From: Micromussa lordhowensis
Lineage: Eukaryota > Cnidaria > Anthozoa > Scleractinia > Lobophylliidae
Assembly (NCBI GenBank): GCA_964020085.1
Contig: OZ026597.1
Coordinates: 2,098,313-2,162,312, forward strand
DNA length: 64,000 bases
Direction: 5' to 3'
A program made the position numbers and the translations under genes. Within the stretch, counting starts at the first letter, position 1. The number at the start of each line of letters is the position of its first letter. Below, one piece after another: positions 24,816 to 37,777 of the stretch. The notes beneath the pieces were generated by a model. It had not been told where the DNA came from. It saw only the letters and a list, made by a program, of their open reading frames with translations, and ran no database searches.

Positions 24816-24819
24816 ATGA

Positions 24820-27800
24820 GATTAGACATTATTGAAGGTGAACGCCATGACCTATCGACTTAAAACAACCAGACACATGAAAAACTGTACAAGTTTTATA
24901 AGACTCCATGAAATCTGCAGAGTAAACTTCCGTCAAGGTTCCTAGTCACATGACCCTTCCAAAAGCCTGAGAGCCTGCTACTTTATGAGAGACATAAGTT
25001 TACCTCTTTGAACCTCACAAGGAATCTGTTTAAAGCTTTCAAAGCAAAAGAACTACCATGTCGCCCCAAAGTCTAATCTAATTAAAATGCGGGTTAACTT
25101 TCTGCCATGAAGTCTTCAGGAATATTTGAAGAGTCTATCTGCCACAAATCTCTGTTAAAAATTCCTGTTTCAAAGAATTGCCATTAATGCAAGATGTTAA
25201 AATGCCGCTGGTCTTTAAAAATCACAGTAAACGCAGCATCCGCAGAAGAAGGCCAATATGGCTGTCTTAAAATTGGGATGAAATCTTCACACACATGATT
25301 CCCCTTTACATTTTGTACAAACGGCAATTTTATTGGTTGCATTTAGTAGCCCCAATCTGATCCTGGTGGCATACATCTCTCACTCACTCATCCATATGAC
25401 TCACTCATAACATAGCCCAGACCCGTTGACTAAGAGATACTTTTTTACCAAAAAAATAACTTAGAAACTAGACCAAACTACTGAACTAACTCTAAAACCT
25501 ATAACCTATAAGTACAACACACTTTCAATAAGTGACCACCAAACTAAGAACAGACACTTCTTAACTTAGACCAACAACTCACTCGTACCTAAAAAACACA
25601 AGTCACTAAGGAATTTCTTGACCTCAACAGAACTTGAACATGATGTTCTTCAATTCAACCAGCCTCAACACAAACTTCACCAAAAATAAACCAGTTGAAT
25701 CAGACCATAACTGATCAGTTACTGATTACTACCTTTTCATAATGGCTTGACAGGTTCTCAATGCATCAGTCCTTTCACACTAGACAAACTACTCAATGAT
25801 ACTTGTCCACTTTTCTTTGTGGCTGGCAACTGGACAGTTGTTCCTTTGGGCACCTCAGAATGGGACATACACCTGTAATGACTTCCTCAATCCCCCCCAC
25901 CCCCCCTCACTGTCCAACCTTGTCGTGATTCAATATTATTTCCCAGGGTTCCCCAGGTTAAGGATTCGTTTTGAGTTGATCATTGCATTCCTTGATGTAA
26001 ACCAAGTTCTGCGTTAATTTTGAAATACCACAGACCTGTAAAAAATTTAAAATACTTTCATTGACTCAGTAAGTAAATTGGTTTTTTAAGTGGATAACAT
26101 TTCATTTGGTTTTGTTTTTTGTTTTTACTGTATTTCCTCCTTGAATCCCCTGTTGGACTTCCTGATTTTTGCCCGTACATGTGTGTACAAAGGGAAGCTA
26201 TTTGGAAGACCGGCTTAATAGTAATGCACATGTAGCATATCAAAACTGCATTTCTGGGTTGAAAAGGAGATTTGGAAGGACTTATTTATTAGAATGGAAA
26301 CTCAATTTAATCGGTACGTCCAATTCAAAGTTCTGGAAGGGCTTAGAAATTTATGGCTGAAAGAGTGCTGAGCGGATGGTTCACTGCTGCACAGTAATAA
26401 TTTATAATCACCTACCATATGGATCAAAACAGGAAAAAGAAAGAGACTGGGGCTCAGGGATACTCGAAAGAAATTGAAAGGAAATTCTGATTTAACACGC
26501 CTTCCTACTCCCCTTCCAAAAAAATCAAGCAAACTGCAATTTTTGGTTGTTGTTGAAAAATTGTACTGGGCCAGGGCTTGGGTTGGTGTCCTTATACAGA
26601 TGGGTCTGAGAATGAGTGGAAGAGATTGTTATGTGATAATGTGAGAAATACAATGTACCCCTGATTGGATTTCTCCGAATTCTAGATAACATCCTGCCAT
26701 TTAGGTCATTAGAATCAAAAACAGATTGGCATGGGAGTAATTTGTGGGAGGAGAGAAGCTTACTACAACATGGCAATCTTGCCAGTTCAGAGGCAACAAA
26801 GTACATCTGTACATTGTATGCTTTCTTGCCTTCAGAAAAAACTACAAAACTTCAATTCCTATTCTATAGTTGAAGGGTTGCGGATACACTCTAAGGCAGG
26901 TTGTCAAGAAGGAATTCCATGGATGGGTCAATAAATCTTTGACCCAGAGATGGAGAGAATATTTTGTTGGGGGGGGGGGGTGGGGCTGGAGGGTATAATT
27001 CTGCTTTTATCCTTGATAGGGGTACTGAACAAGTAAAAAGAAATGGGCAGGTTGGAGTCTTTACAGAGGGAGGAAATACAATAATTTTTCATGAGTGTGA
27101 GAACAGTTCTGAAAGTAGATTTGAGTTATCTTTTCTACATGTACATGTGCATGTATATTTTAAATTATTTCTGCAGTCCAATTGCAAAGAAATTTTTTTC
27201 CAAAACTTTCCTTTCTGTTCATTAAGGAAGAAGGTCACTCCAAAAAGCTTACTTTTTTGTCTTCTCATGTGACATCATTCCATCTGATTCCAAATTGGCA
27301 GGAAGGAGAAAAAACCTGCAACTGACTTTGCATCACAAGGTCAGCAAAATGTATTTTTTCCAAGCGATTATCAACTTCACTATCTTCAATGCTATCATTT
27401 CGGATTCTGGAACATGTTTGGCTCAAAATAATACAGCTCAAGAGCATTCATAACCCAGAGTGGTAGTTAAAAGGCTTGTCTGAAGCCATTTGGACAAAAT
27501 CTCTTGGACAAAATCTCTCAAATTATGTCACAAAAATGCAGCCTGGCTGCTGATCATGAGTGCTGTTCAAAATTGCAGCAATTATGTCAAATTTGGACTT
27601 CTTTGGAGACGAACAGGTCTACACTTTAGAGACTAAAACCTTGGTACGTCGCTAAACTTTGTACGAGGTTTTTACTAGCATTGACAAAATATACCCATTT
27701 ATTTACCATTTCAAAACAACAAGCAACAACTGAAGAGACTTCATTTTGTGGTCAAATGAAGTTTTATTGGCATGCTGAACAAAGATGCTGCTGTTGTGGC

Positions 27801-28620
27801 CACAGTGTCTGGATAAATTAATTGGCAAATTGATAATTGAGTACATGTAACTGCTATATTGAAGACTCCTTTTCAACTTAAGGACTGATTGACTTTAGCA
27901 GTGGTTGTAACAGTTGACAACCAGAATTATTGAGTAACTAATATTGTTACTCTCTGAAAAGCTGTTTTACAAATTCTATGGCTTGCCTGTAATTTTTTTT
28001 GAAGAATTCTTTGTTTATGTTGATTGACATTATTATTCACATTCTTCTCTGAGGTGTTATCCACTTTCAACAAATGTATTTAGAATGCATGTTACTGTTT
28101 GCAATGTCTGGTAGTTTATATTTGACCTCTGTTTGGCTCTGCATGTCTGTGGTATTTGTAGTTACTTTACGGTGGCCCATTGGTACAAATATGACTTCAC
28201 CATTCAATTTTATTTCTTAACACTTATCCCTTCAGCATGAGTTTAAAAACAATACAGTTTTCAAGTTACAGCAGTCAAAATACTTGGAAAATATGACAAC
28301 TGGCAATGAAAAAGTTTGAAACAGTTTGTTTTGTTCAATCTGTTAATCACCAGTTAAGTGCAATTGTTGATGAGGCAAAAAATAATAGCAAGTGCACTTT
28401 GGTATTCAAAAGTTCTACAGAGCAGGGGGAGGAGTGTTTTCAAGTTCCAAAATGTCAATTGTCTATCACCTCAAAGTTCGATTTCCACTGAATTCCAATT
28501 ACTTTGAAAATAACGCATTATTTAAATGAATTATTGAACAATAGAAAATGAAAATGGTGATTCCACTTTGCTATTCAATGGTTTTATCATTGGCATTATT
28601 TTTATGATTCGTATTAACAA
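24820..28620. other. Unassigned AT-rich stretch, probably intron or intergenic
   Basis: I see no exon with good splice signals and no coding-like frame; open frames are under 110 codons and look random. Low-complexity landmarks are a C-rich run near 25890-25910, a poly-G run at ~26967-26980 and short 'acatgtacatgtgcatgta' alternation near 27137. Confidence 0.4.
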
Positions 28621-28631
28621 TGATTTAGTGA

Positions 28632-29050
28632 TACATAGACAAGTAAAAACAAGCAATATAATCTCCTGACGTTTCGGCGACTTCATGACGCCATTATCAA
28701 GGGTACAAATGAGAATAAAATTAACAAATGCGAGATCAAGATCAAGATCAGTACGCAAGCACTATGACAACGACCACGCGGGCGCTGTCCCTGAGGACCT
28801 CCTTAGCTGTTTCAAAGTTCTCAAGAAATGCATGAACAAATTCAATTATCTTGTCAACGAGATGCTTTGAATGTGCAAACGGATTCTATCCGTGCTAAAG
28901 TATTTGTGTAGCCACCTCTGCTATGTAAATCAGTCGTAACTCTTGATCTCGCATTTGTTAATTTTATTCTCATTTGTACCCTTGGTAATGGCGTCATGAA
29001 GTCGCCGAAACGTCGGGAGATTATATCGCCTGTTTTTACTTGTCTATGTA
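28632..29050. mobile_element. Fold-back pair of Penelope-like ends
   Basis: Arms at 28632-28742 and 28940-29050 are inverted copies of ~110 bp at roughly 95% identity by eye. Each arm contains, read outward, 'aatggcgtcatgaagtcgcc' then GAAACGTC. This is the short stem (GGCG/CGCC) plus GAAAC layout found at Penelope-like element ends, where hammerhead-type motifs occur. Between the arms a 61-codon frame (28685-28870) reads NDHAGAVPEDLLSCFKVLKK, which looks like real protein and may be a remnant of element coding sequence. Head-to-head insertion of two truncated copies would give this structure. Confidence 0.5.
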
Positions 29051-30275
29051 TTATTTTTATGGAGTTCAAAAAAGTAGCAATTTTTCAAAAAGATTTAATT
29101 TTCATTTCTGCCAAACTCTCATTACTTTGACTATGCAGATTCATCATGTACAATGACTTTTTGATGAATTTAGAAATCAAAATTGGGATTCACTGTGTGA
29201 TTCAGATATTTTACTTCTTTTTAAAACTGAATTCTGATAACTTTGTTGAACTTTTGCTGAAGGGATAAATACAAAATCAATATCAATTGCAGTTGCATTT
29301 GGGTTGTGTTTTAATTGAAGTCTCTTGACAAAACAATATGGGCCATTGTAAAGTTAGTGATATGAGGGTACAAGGAAATCACTGCTGAGATTCAATGTAT
29401 GTTATAAAGCTCTTAGAATCACAAAGACGCATTACTTGAGGATATAGCTGTCTCTACATTTCAATAAAATACAATATCAGTCATATTTACAGTTTTCTGG
29501 AAATATCGCAAAATTATTCATAATAAATTTACACTTACAGAGAAAAACTTGGATACAGTTTAATTTGTAATTCATGTTAAAATATCTTCTTGAAATACTA
29601 GAAATTTTTTAATACTATTTGAAAATTTACAATTACAAAGAAAATTTTAAAAATCCACTTAAATTCCTTGAGTCGTTGGATACTATTTAATCTTTAATTC
29701 ATATTTTACAAAATTAATTGCCTTGAAATGTTGCACGATTTAAAGTTGCATTAAATTATCAAGTCGTTGTTTTTGTGATCCCATTTGTGGTGCGTCTTTG
29801 TGCTTAATACCTCATTTCATTGCTGTATTTGTGAGGCACAAAATGTGCTTAGTTGCTCAGTTGGAAAATAGCTTTTCCGGATTATAGTTTTTCGGTGCCA
29901 ACGTTTTTGACGTCAACATCGGACGAAAGAGTCACGCACATTGTAATGAATTAGGTTTCAAATTCGAGGGGATTTTTCAATCGTTCGTGCTTCTGTTAAA
30001 TTGGACAGTATAATTGGAGTTTACGATGTGAAACCTTTTTACGCCTGTGAATTGTCTAGATTTCTGTAGGCAAATTATAGCGTGACATGCAAAGACTTGC
30101 ATGTAAAGGGAAGGGCAAACTTATTTTAAAGTCGACTTCTTGAGCAACCAAGTACAGTTTGCATCTCTCAAATACTACAGTGAAAACGCGATAGAAGTAC
30201 TTTGAGAGTTGTATGGCAGACATTTTTTAGCAGTGGTTTTCTTAAATGCAGAACTTGGTTTGTGGTCCTCTTATT
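29050..30275. other. Unassigned AT-rich stretch
   Basis: Very AT-rich with no open frame worth noting and no clear repeat. Confidence 0.4.
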
Positions 30276-30564
30276 CAGTGTAATCTTTTACGCAACTAGT
30301 CTCTTAATGTTTTTGATGGCAGCGTGACAAGTGTGTTGTATTGGGTCGTTTAGCATACTGTGTAATGGACAGAATTTTTGTGAAACAGTTGCTACAGCGG
30401 TTGGAGAAAGTTGGAACTAAGTTCTACTTTCTGTAACCGTTGTAGTGACTTGTTTTGCAAACGTTTTGTCCATTGCGCGTTGTGTTACACCACTCAATGT
30501 TTCATTAACTTGTCACGCCGTTTTCGAAAAGATTGCGGGACAAGTTGAGTGACAGATTACACTG
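30276..30564. mobile_element. Palindromic MITE-like element (~290 bp)
   Basis: The ends CAGTGTAATCT (30276) and its inverse AGATTACACTG (ending 30564) are exact inverted copies. Inside, the two halves are imperfect inverted copies over most of their length: 'cgtgacaagt', 'taatggacagaa', 'gaaacagttgctacagcggtt' and 'gaaagt.gaactaagtt' each recur inverted. No coding capacity. A target duplication is not clear. Confidence 0.6.
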
Positions 30565-30705
30565 TATATCAGGACTTAGTCATGGACACAAGTGTTTACC
30601 TGGTTTGTCATGATTGATTGCTGGTAAAAACAACAACACAAAGCTGGCTCTTTGTCTCTTTATTTTCATTTTTATTGTGTTTAAAAAAAATAAAAGAATA
30701 AAAAA

Positions 30706-33077
30706 AATCTAGTCGATCTTGTCCCTGCTTGGGTTGTTTTCACTCTTCTCCAAGTAAAGGTGTTTCTTCTGTTCCTCATTAATATTCCAACTTTAAAATC
30801 CTGGTATGTTTATCTGCTCCGCCATCTTTGATGGCCACACTTGACCACTTCAATGATATGGCCGTTTGCTCTCAAGTGGAGATGGCATAATGAAGGAGGA
30901 GAGAGTTGCTCCCCATGCCTCCTCGGTTTCACCCAACTACGTCATAATACCACACCATTTGATTTGGAATTTGTTATTAGCTTTGAGAGCCGTAACTAAT
31001 GCGCGAAAACGTTGATGCCAAATAGTAAAATTTAAGATGCGTGTTCCAAGCACTGTATCTAGACATCTTCTTTGGAAGTACAAGAAAAACGGAAGCGCTA
31101 AAGTACAAGTCACGTTTAGCAATTTCCATGGATGCCAAGGAAAGAATCGAACGCAAAAAATCATTGATCTGACTTGCCGACCAAACCTCCTGCCGACTGT
31201 CCTCCCATAAACTTCACCAAAAGAGCACACGCCACTTGAAACTCTACCGTCCAAGCTGATACAAGTTTAGGAATTTTCGCTTATGTTTAAATGAGATCAA
31301 AGTTATAGTGATGAAAGATTAGTAATTTGTTTTCGGGTTAAAGCGTATTTTGCTAAGTAAATAAATACTAATGCGAAAGCAAACGGGCGATTTTCGTCCG
31401 TTCACATCACCTAGAATTGCGTTAAGTTTTTTTTTTATATTTAATTTCAGTTATTTAGAATCGATGGAGTCTAATTTGTACTCAAAAAAATCCAAATATT
31501 TTTCGAAAGAGTCGTAGTTTAAATAATTTTTCATAGTAAATCTTATTAATATTCATAGTTAGAATCGTCTTAAAAATGCAAACACGGTGGAATTTTGAAA
31601 TTTATTTGTGGTTTTATTATTGTTAATCTTGGCTCTGAATAACATTAAACAACGAAGGATCCTCGGAAACGTAGGCAGTTAGTCGGAAAAGTCGACGTAA
31701 ACCGAGCGGCAAAATCGACCCGACGAAAGGTTTTACCGCTCGGTTTACTTCGTCCCGTCACGATTAACTGCCGCTGCATCCACGAGGATAACAACGAAGT
31801 TCAGGAAGTATTGAAAAAAAACAACAATGAAACGTTTCCTATGTTTAATTTTTTTAAGACCTAAAGATGAACAATTGGCCTACGAAATTTTAAAATAAAA
31901 ACTAAATATATGTTTGGTTTTAGAAGTTTAATTCATAGTTTTGGAATGCAATATTGATAATTAGATAATTTAGTCAAAAAAATTAGATTTCGCAGTAAGT
32001 CTTAGGTTTTGGAAATCAAAATGAGCAATTGGCCTAGGTTTAGTGAAAAAATTTAAAAAAAAAGTATGTTTAAGGCAAGATAAACAATAGGCTCACAAAA
32101 TTCATATTGAACTATGGTTATGTTTGGTTACAAAAAACGTTTACGATGTTAGTTGAACGTTTTGGAAGTCAAATGAACAATTGGCCTACGCTTTGAACTT
32201 TGATCATGGAAAATGTAACTATATGTTTAGTAGCTAAGACTGAAATTACCCAAAACGAAGCCTCCTTTATAGACGTTATTTGTATTGTCACGCAACACTC
32301 ACTTGAGTTGTGTGACAACACAAGTAACGACAGCGCAGGAGCCTGCTTTTGAGGTCTTTTAGGTTAACTAATTCCTGGAGTTAATCAGAAAAAACAAAGA
32401 TGTTATTTATATTTCAAGCGGTTTATGCTCTTAATTTTACTTTGACCTGTTGACTGATGGTGATAATAAATTATGTCCTTAAGTTAATTGTGACTAATTT
32501 ATTTTTATTCAATGCCTAATTTATTGTTGTTTTTAGAATTGAAACGAAAGGAAATATTGTTATTTTTAATTAAGAAAACCCTAAACGAGAATCAGCTCTT
32601 TCAGGAGAATCCCAGATGACTATCGCTCAATCTAGTGTCGCTTGTGAAATTCCAGTCAAGCCAGATCAGTGACCATCATTGTTCTAAACTAACCCCAACA
32701 TCCTGGAAATGTACTACCCATGACCTGCACTAAAGCACTACTGTTTTACGTCCTCAACAACAGAACATTTCCAGATACACTGATTGAAAACAAACATCTT
32801 TAAAAGCCAATTGGAATAAAGGTGTGGTATTCTGACGTAGTCAAGCAAAGCCGAAAAGACATGAAAAGCAAACTCTCACCTTCCCCCATGATGCCTTCTC
32901 CACTTGAGAGCAAACGACCACATCATCAAAGTGTCCAAGAGCCTCCATCAAAAATGAGCGGAACAGATAAACTCACCAGGATTTCTCAGTTGGAATATTG
33001 CAGAGGAACATCAGAAACACCGTCCTCAGAGCAAGAGTTTCCACAACCCTGCAGGGACATTGATCGGCTAGATTTAA
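30706..33077. mobile_element. 2.4-kb element with ~260-bp terminal inverted repeats
   Basis: Positions 30706-30962 and 33077-32816 are inverted copies at roughly 75-80% identity by eye. Matching blocks in the same order are 'aatctag.cgatc', 'gtccctgc..gggttgt', 'ggtgtttct', 'atattccaact', 'aaatcctgg', 'gtttatctg.tccgc', 'cgtttgctctcaagtggaga' and 'aataccacacc'. The ~1.85-kb interior is AT-rich and has no transposase I can recognise. The open frames at 30937-31254 (minus) and 32822-33133 (plus) lie largely in the inverted repeats and are probably not genes. Long inverted repeats suggest a Mutator-like or fold-back non-autonomous transposon. Confidence 0.6.
31654..31802. repeat. Long hairpin inside the long-TIR element
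   Basis: Imperfect inverted halves: 'ggatcctcgg', 'ggcagttagtcg' and 'gtaaaccgagcggcaaaa' on the left pair with 'ttttaccgctcggtttac', 'cgattaactgcc' and 'cgaggataac' on the right. It may be a nested palindromic element. Confidence 0.55.
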
Positions 33078-33189
33078 ATCTGACCTTTTGTGTTGTGTGC
33101 GGGTGTATGGGTCATCTCAGTTCCTGGAAATAATCTAAAATATACTAAGTTGAGAAGAAATATCAAATTCACAAAGGAAAAAAAACTAA

Positions 33190-33606
33190 CAAGCTCATTA
33201 GCACAGTAAAAATCCTATTCACTTGAGTTTAAAAAGCAGTAATGATACTTAGACATACTCAATCTAAAAACGTTTTTGGAGAAAAGTAAGATTAAAAAGC
33301 CCAATTCCCTAAGTGGGTTTGAACTACTGAAGACTACTGCATCAAAACGCTAACGAAAGTAGCCATAAGGGTTAATTTTCACTCTAAGATACATGTGCTA
33401 TGATCCCAATAATGGTTGACTGAGGGACGCCCACTAGATCTGAAGGGTCTGTTCTACACCCATCTTCTTCTGACTACCCCACGTTTGGCCTATCCTTAAC
33501 ACGTTACTGTCAATGCTAATGTGAAGACCTTATGACACCAGTGTTTGTGGTGTTTTCTTAGCCGAGTCAATTAGTAATTGTCTACTTCTGTGCTAATGAG
33601 CTTGCT
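33190..33606. repeat. Short inverted repeat pair (~18 bp) 0.4 kb apart
   Basis: The words 'caagctcattagcacag' near 33191 and 'ctgtgctaatgagcttg' near 33588 are exact inverted copies. They could be ends of a small non-autonomous element, but no target duplication is visible. Confidence 0.3.
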
Positions 33607-33958
33607 GCGGCACCTTTAAACAAAGGAGGCAAAGAAATTATTTTAGAAACACTAAACTCAGAATTTGTCATTTAAAACTGATTGAGTAAAATGTAATTTT
33701 GCATGACACTGAATAAATTGAATAAGAAATTTTGTTTGACAATATGGCAATTATATGAGAATTTTGTATGACAATAAATACGTGTTAAGTATATAAATTT
33801 GTGAAATCCTGCAGATTGGCACTGCATTGATTTCATAATTTCTTAATCCTACGATTGAATGTACTTTAAATACATCAATTTGGAAAAATATAGCTCAGAA
33901 TTTTTTGTGCTACTGATCGAGTAATAACTAACAATTTTGCATAACACTTAATAAATTG

Positions 33959-34148
33959 CAAGTAAACGACAAAACTTTTAAGTTTAAAAGACATGTTTCG
34001 ACAGATTCTCCTGTCATCTTCAGTTGATTGATATACAAAACATTGGAAGAAGAATCACTTCTAATACTTTGTATATCAATCAACTGAAGATGACAGGAGA
34101 ATCTGTCGAAACATGTCTTTTAAACATATAAGTTTTGTCGTTTACTTG
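33959..34148. mobile_element. Fold-back element with hammerhead-like arms
   Basis: Arms 33959-34039 and 34068-34148 (81 bp each) are near-perfect inverted copies around a ~28-base loop. Read outward, each arm contains CTGAAGA, then a GACAG/CTGTC stem with a 6-nt loop, then GAAACATGTC. This is the order of a hammerhead ribozyme core (CUGANGA, stem II, GAAA, then a UC-type site), apart from one extra T before stem II. Such motifs are known at Penelope-like element ends. Activity is untested. Confidence 0.5.
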
Positions 34149-34149
34149 A

Positions 34150-35915
34150 AATTCTTGACTTGCCTGCTTCTATCAAGACAAGCTGCAGATTGGTACTGCA
34201 TTCAATTGATCAGCCAATCGAATTTACTCTCATTACCACAGAAAGGTACATGTAGTTTTAGGATGCTTCCTTTGTTCAAAGGTGACAAAAAACAACACTA
34301 TAGTTTCAAGCACGACCATGCTCTTGATCTTAATAAAAAAAAATGAAAATGTTGCTCACCCAAAGAAAATAAAATTTTGTGATCAGTGGGAACTGAATTA
34401 GCCAATGAGCATGATGCACATTGAAACTACAAAAAAGTAAAACATTTTCTTGAATACAAGTTTCCCATTGAGCAGCTACTTTCCTAAAACCAAATAATTT
34501 GGATTACAAGACATTTTTACAGTAAAACAGGAAAAATTCTTATAAAGAAAAGCAATTACCTTAGCACTGTGGAAATTGTTTTTTCAAGTACAACATACAG
34601 ATATGTTCTTTTCAAACTCAGACATCACAATAAAGATAACATTGCAATCCACCCTAACCACTTAAAAGGGTTCTTATTTCACTGTTGGCAAAAGATATTG
34701 TTTTCAAGTCCAAACTCAATTTAGGATTTTCGAGGAAAACCAGTGGAAGTGAACAATGAAAAAAATACAGATTTCACCATAAAGCTGCTCAATAGGAATC
34801 TTGTGAGAAGGAGGAACTAGGTTTTCATGTGCAAATAAGTGGCTTCTGTACAATCAAATTTACTGTAATGATTATATCCTGTTGTCCGACTTTGTTAGCG
34901 GTACACCAAAATGCTTGTAAATATGCCAAAAAAGTGTAAATTCAATTTCTTTTTAGGAACTGAAATAAACTGCCGCTAGAACTCTATAGGAATATTTTTA
35001 GTTTTGCACCTCACTGAGAATTTTTATGAGCACCCCAAATGTCTGTACACATTAAAAATTAAACAAAATGTTAAATAAATTCTGACCTTTTTGGATTTGA
35101 ACAAGCAATTAAGAATAATAATTTTGAATAACATTTGGATGACTCATTCATCATTTTCAAATTCGTAAATTTAAAAGTCAGATTCTTATGAGTTCTTTTT
35201 ATAATTATTATACTAAGAATGCATGTGAAGGTCTTGTTGCATCTGATTAAAAACTCTACAATGTGGAAAGTAGAGAGTAATAATAAAGAACTAAACAGTT
35301 TTGCTTTGATTGAGTCAGATTGAGTGTTCAGTTTAGGTTTCTTTTATTGGATAAAGAGCTTTTCATAAATAATTTCTAGTTGAAATGTGTTTTAATTATT
35401 TTATTTTCTGCATGGATTTTTGAAATTTCATTATTCATTTCTGAATTTCGACAATAATAACTACGAAAATTTACTTTTGAAGGAAATTTTGAACAAAACA
35501 TAGGTTCATTTTTGTTTTGTGTCTGTACGCATGAAAATATGACAAAAAATGCCAAACTTTTTAATTAATCTGAAGAAACAGATTTTACTATAATCAAGTT
35601 GCAGTTAATTTGTAGTGATGATAGCTACAATGTGTATTAATTTCATTTGCATAATTTCCTGGCTCTGATACAACGAATTACCGTATACAGAATATAAGAC
35701 AAGCAAGCCACTTATTTGCAAATGAACGACACCCACACAACACACTGGTCAGTTGAATACTCTGTTTATATGGGTACTAGTTACATGTGCATCAAAGTGG
35801 TATTAGAATTTATTTCTGGTAAAGATCTTGAAATTGCAGACAGATAAATGTTAAAGGTTGGTAATTGCTATTTTTATAGTTAGCTGCATATCCTGGGCTT
35901 TTTTTTATCCTAATA
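34150..35915. other. Unassigned AT-rich stretch
   Basis: Very AT-rich, with no supported gene or RNA. No clear repeat beyond scattered poly-A/T. Confidence 0.4.
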
Positions 35916-36122
35916 TTGATTGATTGATTGATTGACAGATTGATTGATTGAAAAATTGATTGATTGATTGATTGATTGAAAGATTGATTGATTGATTGAT
36001 TGATTGACAGATTGATTGATTAAAATATTGATTGATTGATTGATTGATTGTTTGATTGAAAGATTGATTGATTGATTGATTGATTGACTGATTGATTGAT
36101 TAATTGATTGATTAATTGATTG
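35916..36122. repeat. (TTGA)n microsatellite, ~205 bp
   Basis: Near-perfect 'attgattgattg' repeats interrupted by a few 'acag', 'aaag' and 'aaaat' variants spaced ~40-60 bases apart. Confidence 0.95.
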
Positions 36123-37675
36123 GACGCAGAAATTTCCCTTTACCTCTGATTAAAAAAGAGATCTTTGAAAATGACCGAAAATAAAGAGTTTCTTCCCAAC
36201 TTGCTCATTAACTAAAATAACAGCTGAAAAAGAAGACTGTGAAACCACATGTGCACATGTAACTAGATAGTAATAAATTGGTATCATAAATGTTTACCGT
36301 CTCGATTGGCCCACAGCACTGTTTTGCTAATTTTGTTAAATTGGAATTTGAAATATTGGTTTTTCAGGAGTGAGGGAAACCGGAGTACCCGGAGAAAAAC
36401 CCTCAGGGCAAGGTGCATATATGTATAATGTATCTATAATAAAAATTCATCACCCAAGGCTTGCTTTCATCCACTGTCCTTGATCCTTAGTTGTCAGTCC
36501 TCAGTCCACAGTCCTAACCTTGCTCCTTGATCCTCTGTGCTGAGTCCTGGGTCCTGTGTCCTGGGTCCACGGTCCTTGATCCGGTGATCTTAAGGTCTCT
36601 AACAACTTGCCTGCAAGTCCAATATGTAACTACAGTAGTAAGTATTTTGTACTTGAATTTTGCTAAACTTGCAAAAAAACAATGTGCAAATACTTTCTCT
36701 TAAAATTTTGCTTTAGAGTCTTAACAATTTCACAACCTCCTAAAGGATCACACTAACATTTCTACCCCAGCAAAAAATTCCTTAAGCATTCAATCTATGT
36801 TTTTGCAGCATAACATTAGCCTTGAGCGAGGCAATGATGTTCCTTGTTGGGATAAATAATTCTGAACCAGACATAAACTCAGAGGTAACAAATTCTGAAT
36901 GATTCCAAGGAATGCTATTGACCCAGGAATAAACACACTTGCAATGAGCAACTTAAACATGGAGCGAGCCTATAAAAGGTCAGCGGTTTGTACTTTGTTT
37001 GCTAAAAATTTGCGTTGAGTAAACAACTCAAAAACAATTGATATGCTTTCACAAGTGAAACAACAAAAATAAGAAGTTAAAATGCATGGATATGAAGTAC
37101 GATACCCATCTAAATTCTTCTTCTGTAGATGCCATTCTTGTTGTTTTCGCTGACCTTTTTACAATAAATGTACAAAGAAAGCAAACAAACGAAAATCCTT
37201 CCCTTCTGCTGTCGCCAGAAATATTACTTCGTGCAAATTTCGTGGGAGTCGACACGCCTGGGTGAATAAGCCAATCAAAGCAGAGTATTCCAATTTGTGA
37301 TGGACGGGCTGAGCCGCTCAGCCTCCATTTATAGGCTCACTCCGTGTTTAAAATGCTCTGAACTGGGGGACATCACTCCGCTCATTACTCTCCTTATTAT
37401 GACAACATATAAGTAAACACTTTGCATATACATTTCTTGCAACAAAGCTTGGACGATGTTAATATCGGACAAAAATAAACTGTTCAAAACTATAACAGTC
37501 TGAAATTAAATTTATTAATTATTAATTCCCTTGAATTTTTAGCATCCAGAATATTTACAGTACAGAATAAAGTACATACTTTCTTCTCGGGCAGCGCCAT
37601 GATGAAGCAAGAACTTGAATTAGGATTTGCTTGTTCTTTTAATCACCTGAAAGGAAAATTTTTGTTTCTTTAAGA
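36122..37675. other. Unassigned; includes a degenerate GTCCT-rich stretch
   Basis: Around 36475-36590 words 'gtcct', 'ccttgatcc' and 'gtcctgg' recur irregularly. 'aaaccggagtacccggagaaaaaccct' near 36378 is a non-random phrase that may belong to a dispersed repeat. No gene is supported. Confidence 0.4.
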
Positions 37676-37679
37676 GAAC

Positions 37680-37777
37680 ACAATGTAGATTAATTCCAAA
37701 AATTCTTCAATCTGACTCAAGTTTTTACACAATGTAGATTAATTCCAAAAATTCTTCAATCTGACTCAAGTTTTTAC
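37680..37777. repeat. Tandem duplication of a 49-bp segment
   Basis: The segment starting 'acaatgtagattaattcc' and ending 'gactcaagtttttac' occurs twice in a row with essentially no differences, so the duplication is recent. Confidence 0.9.

Noticed and set aside
30937..31254. 105-codon minus-strand ORF as a gene
   Set aside because: It starts outside and ends inside the terminal inverted repeat of the 2.4-kb element, has no domain I recognise and no splice context.
32822..33133. 103-codon plus-strand ORF as a gene
   Set aside because: It coincides almost exactly with the right terminal inverted repeat, and the left inverted copy does not keep the frame.
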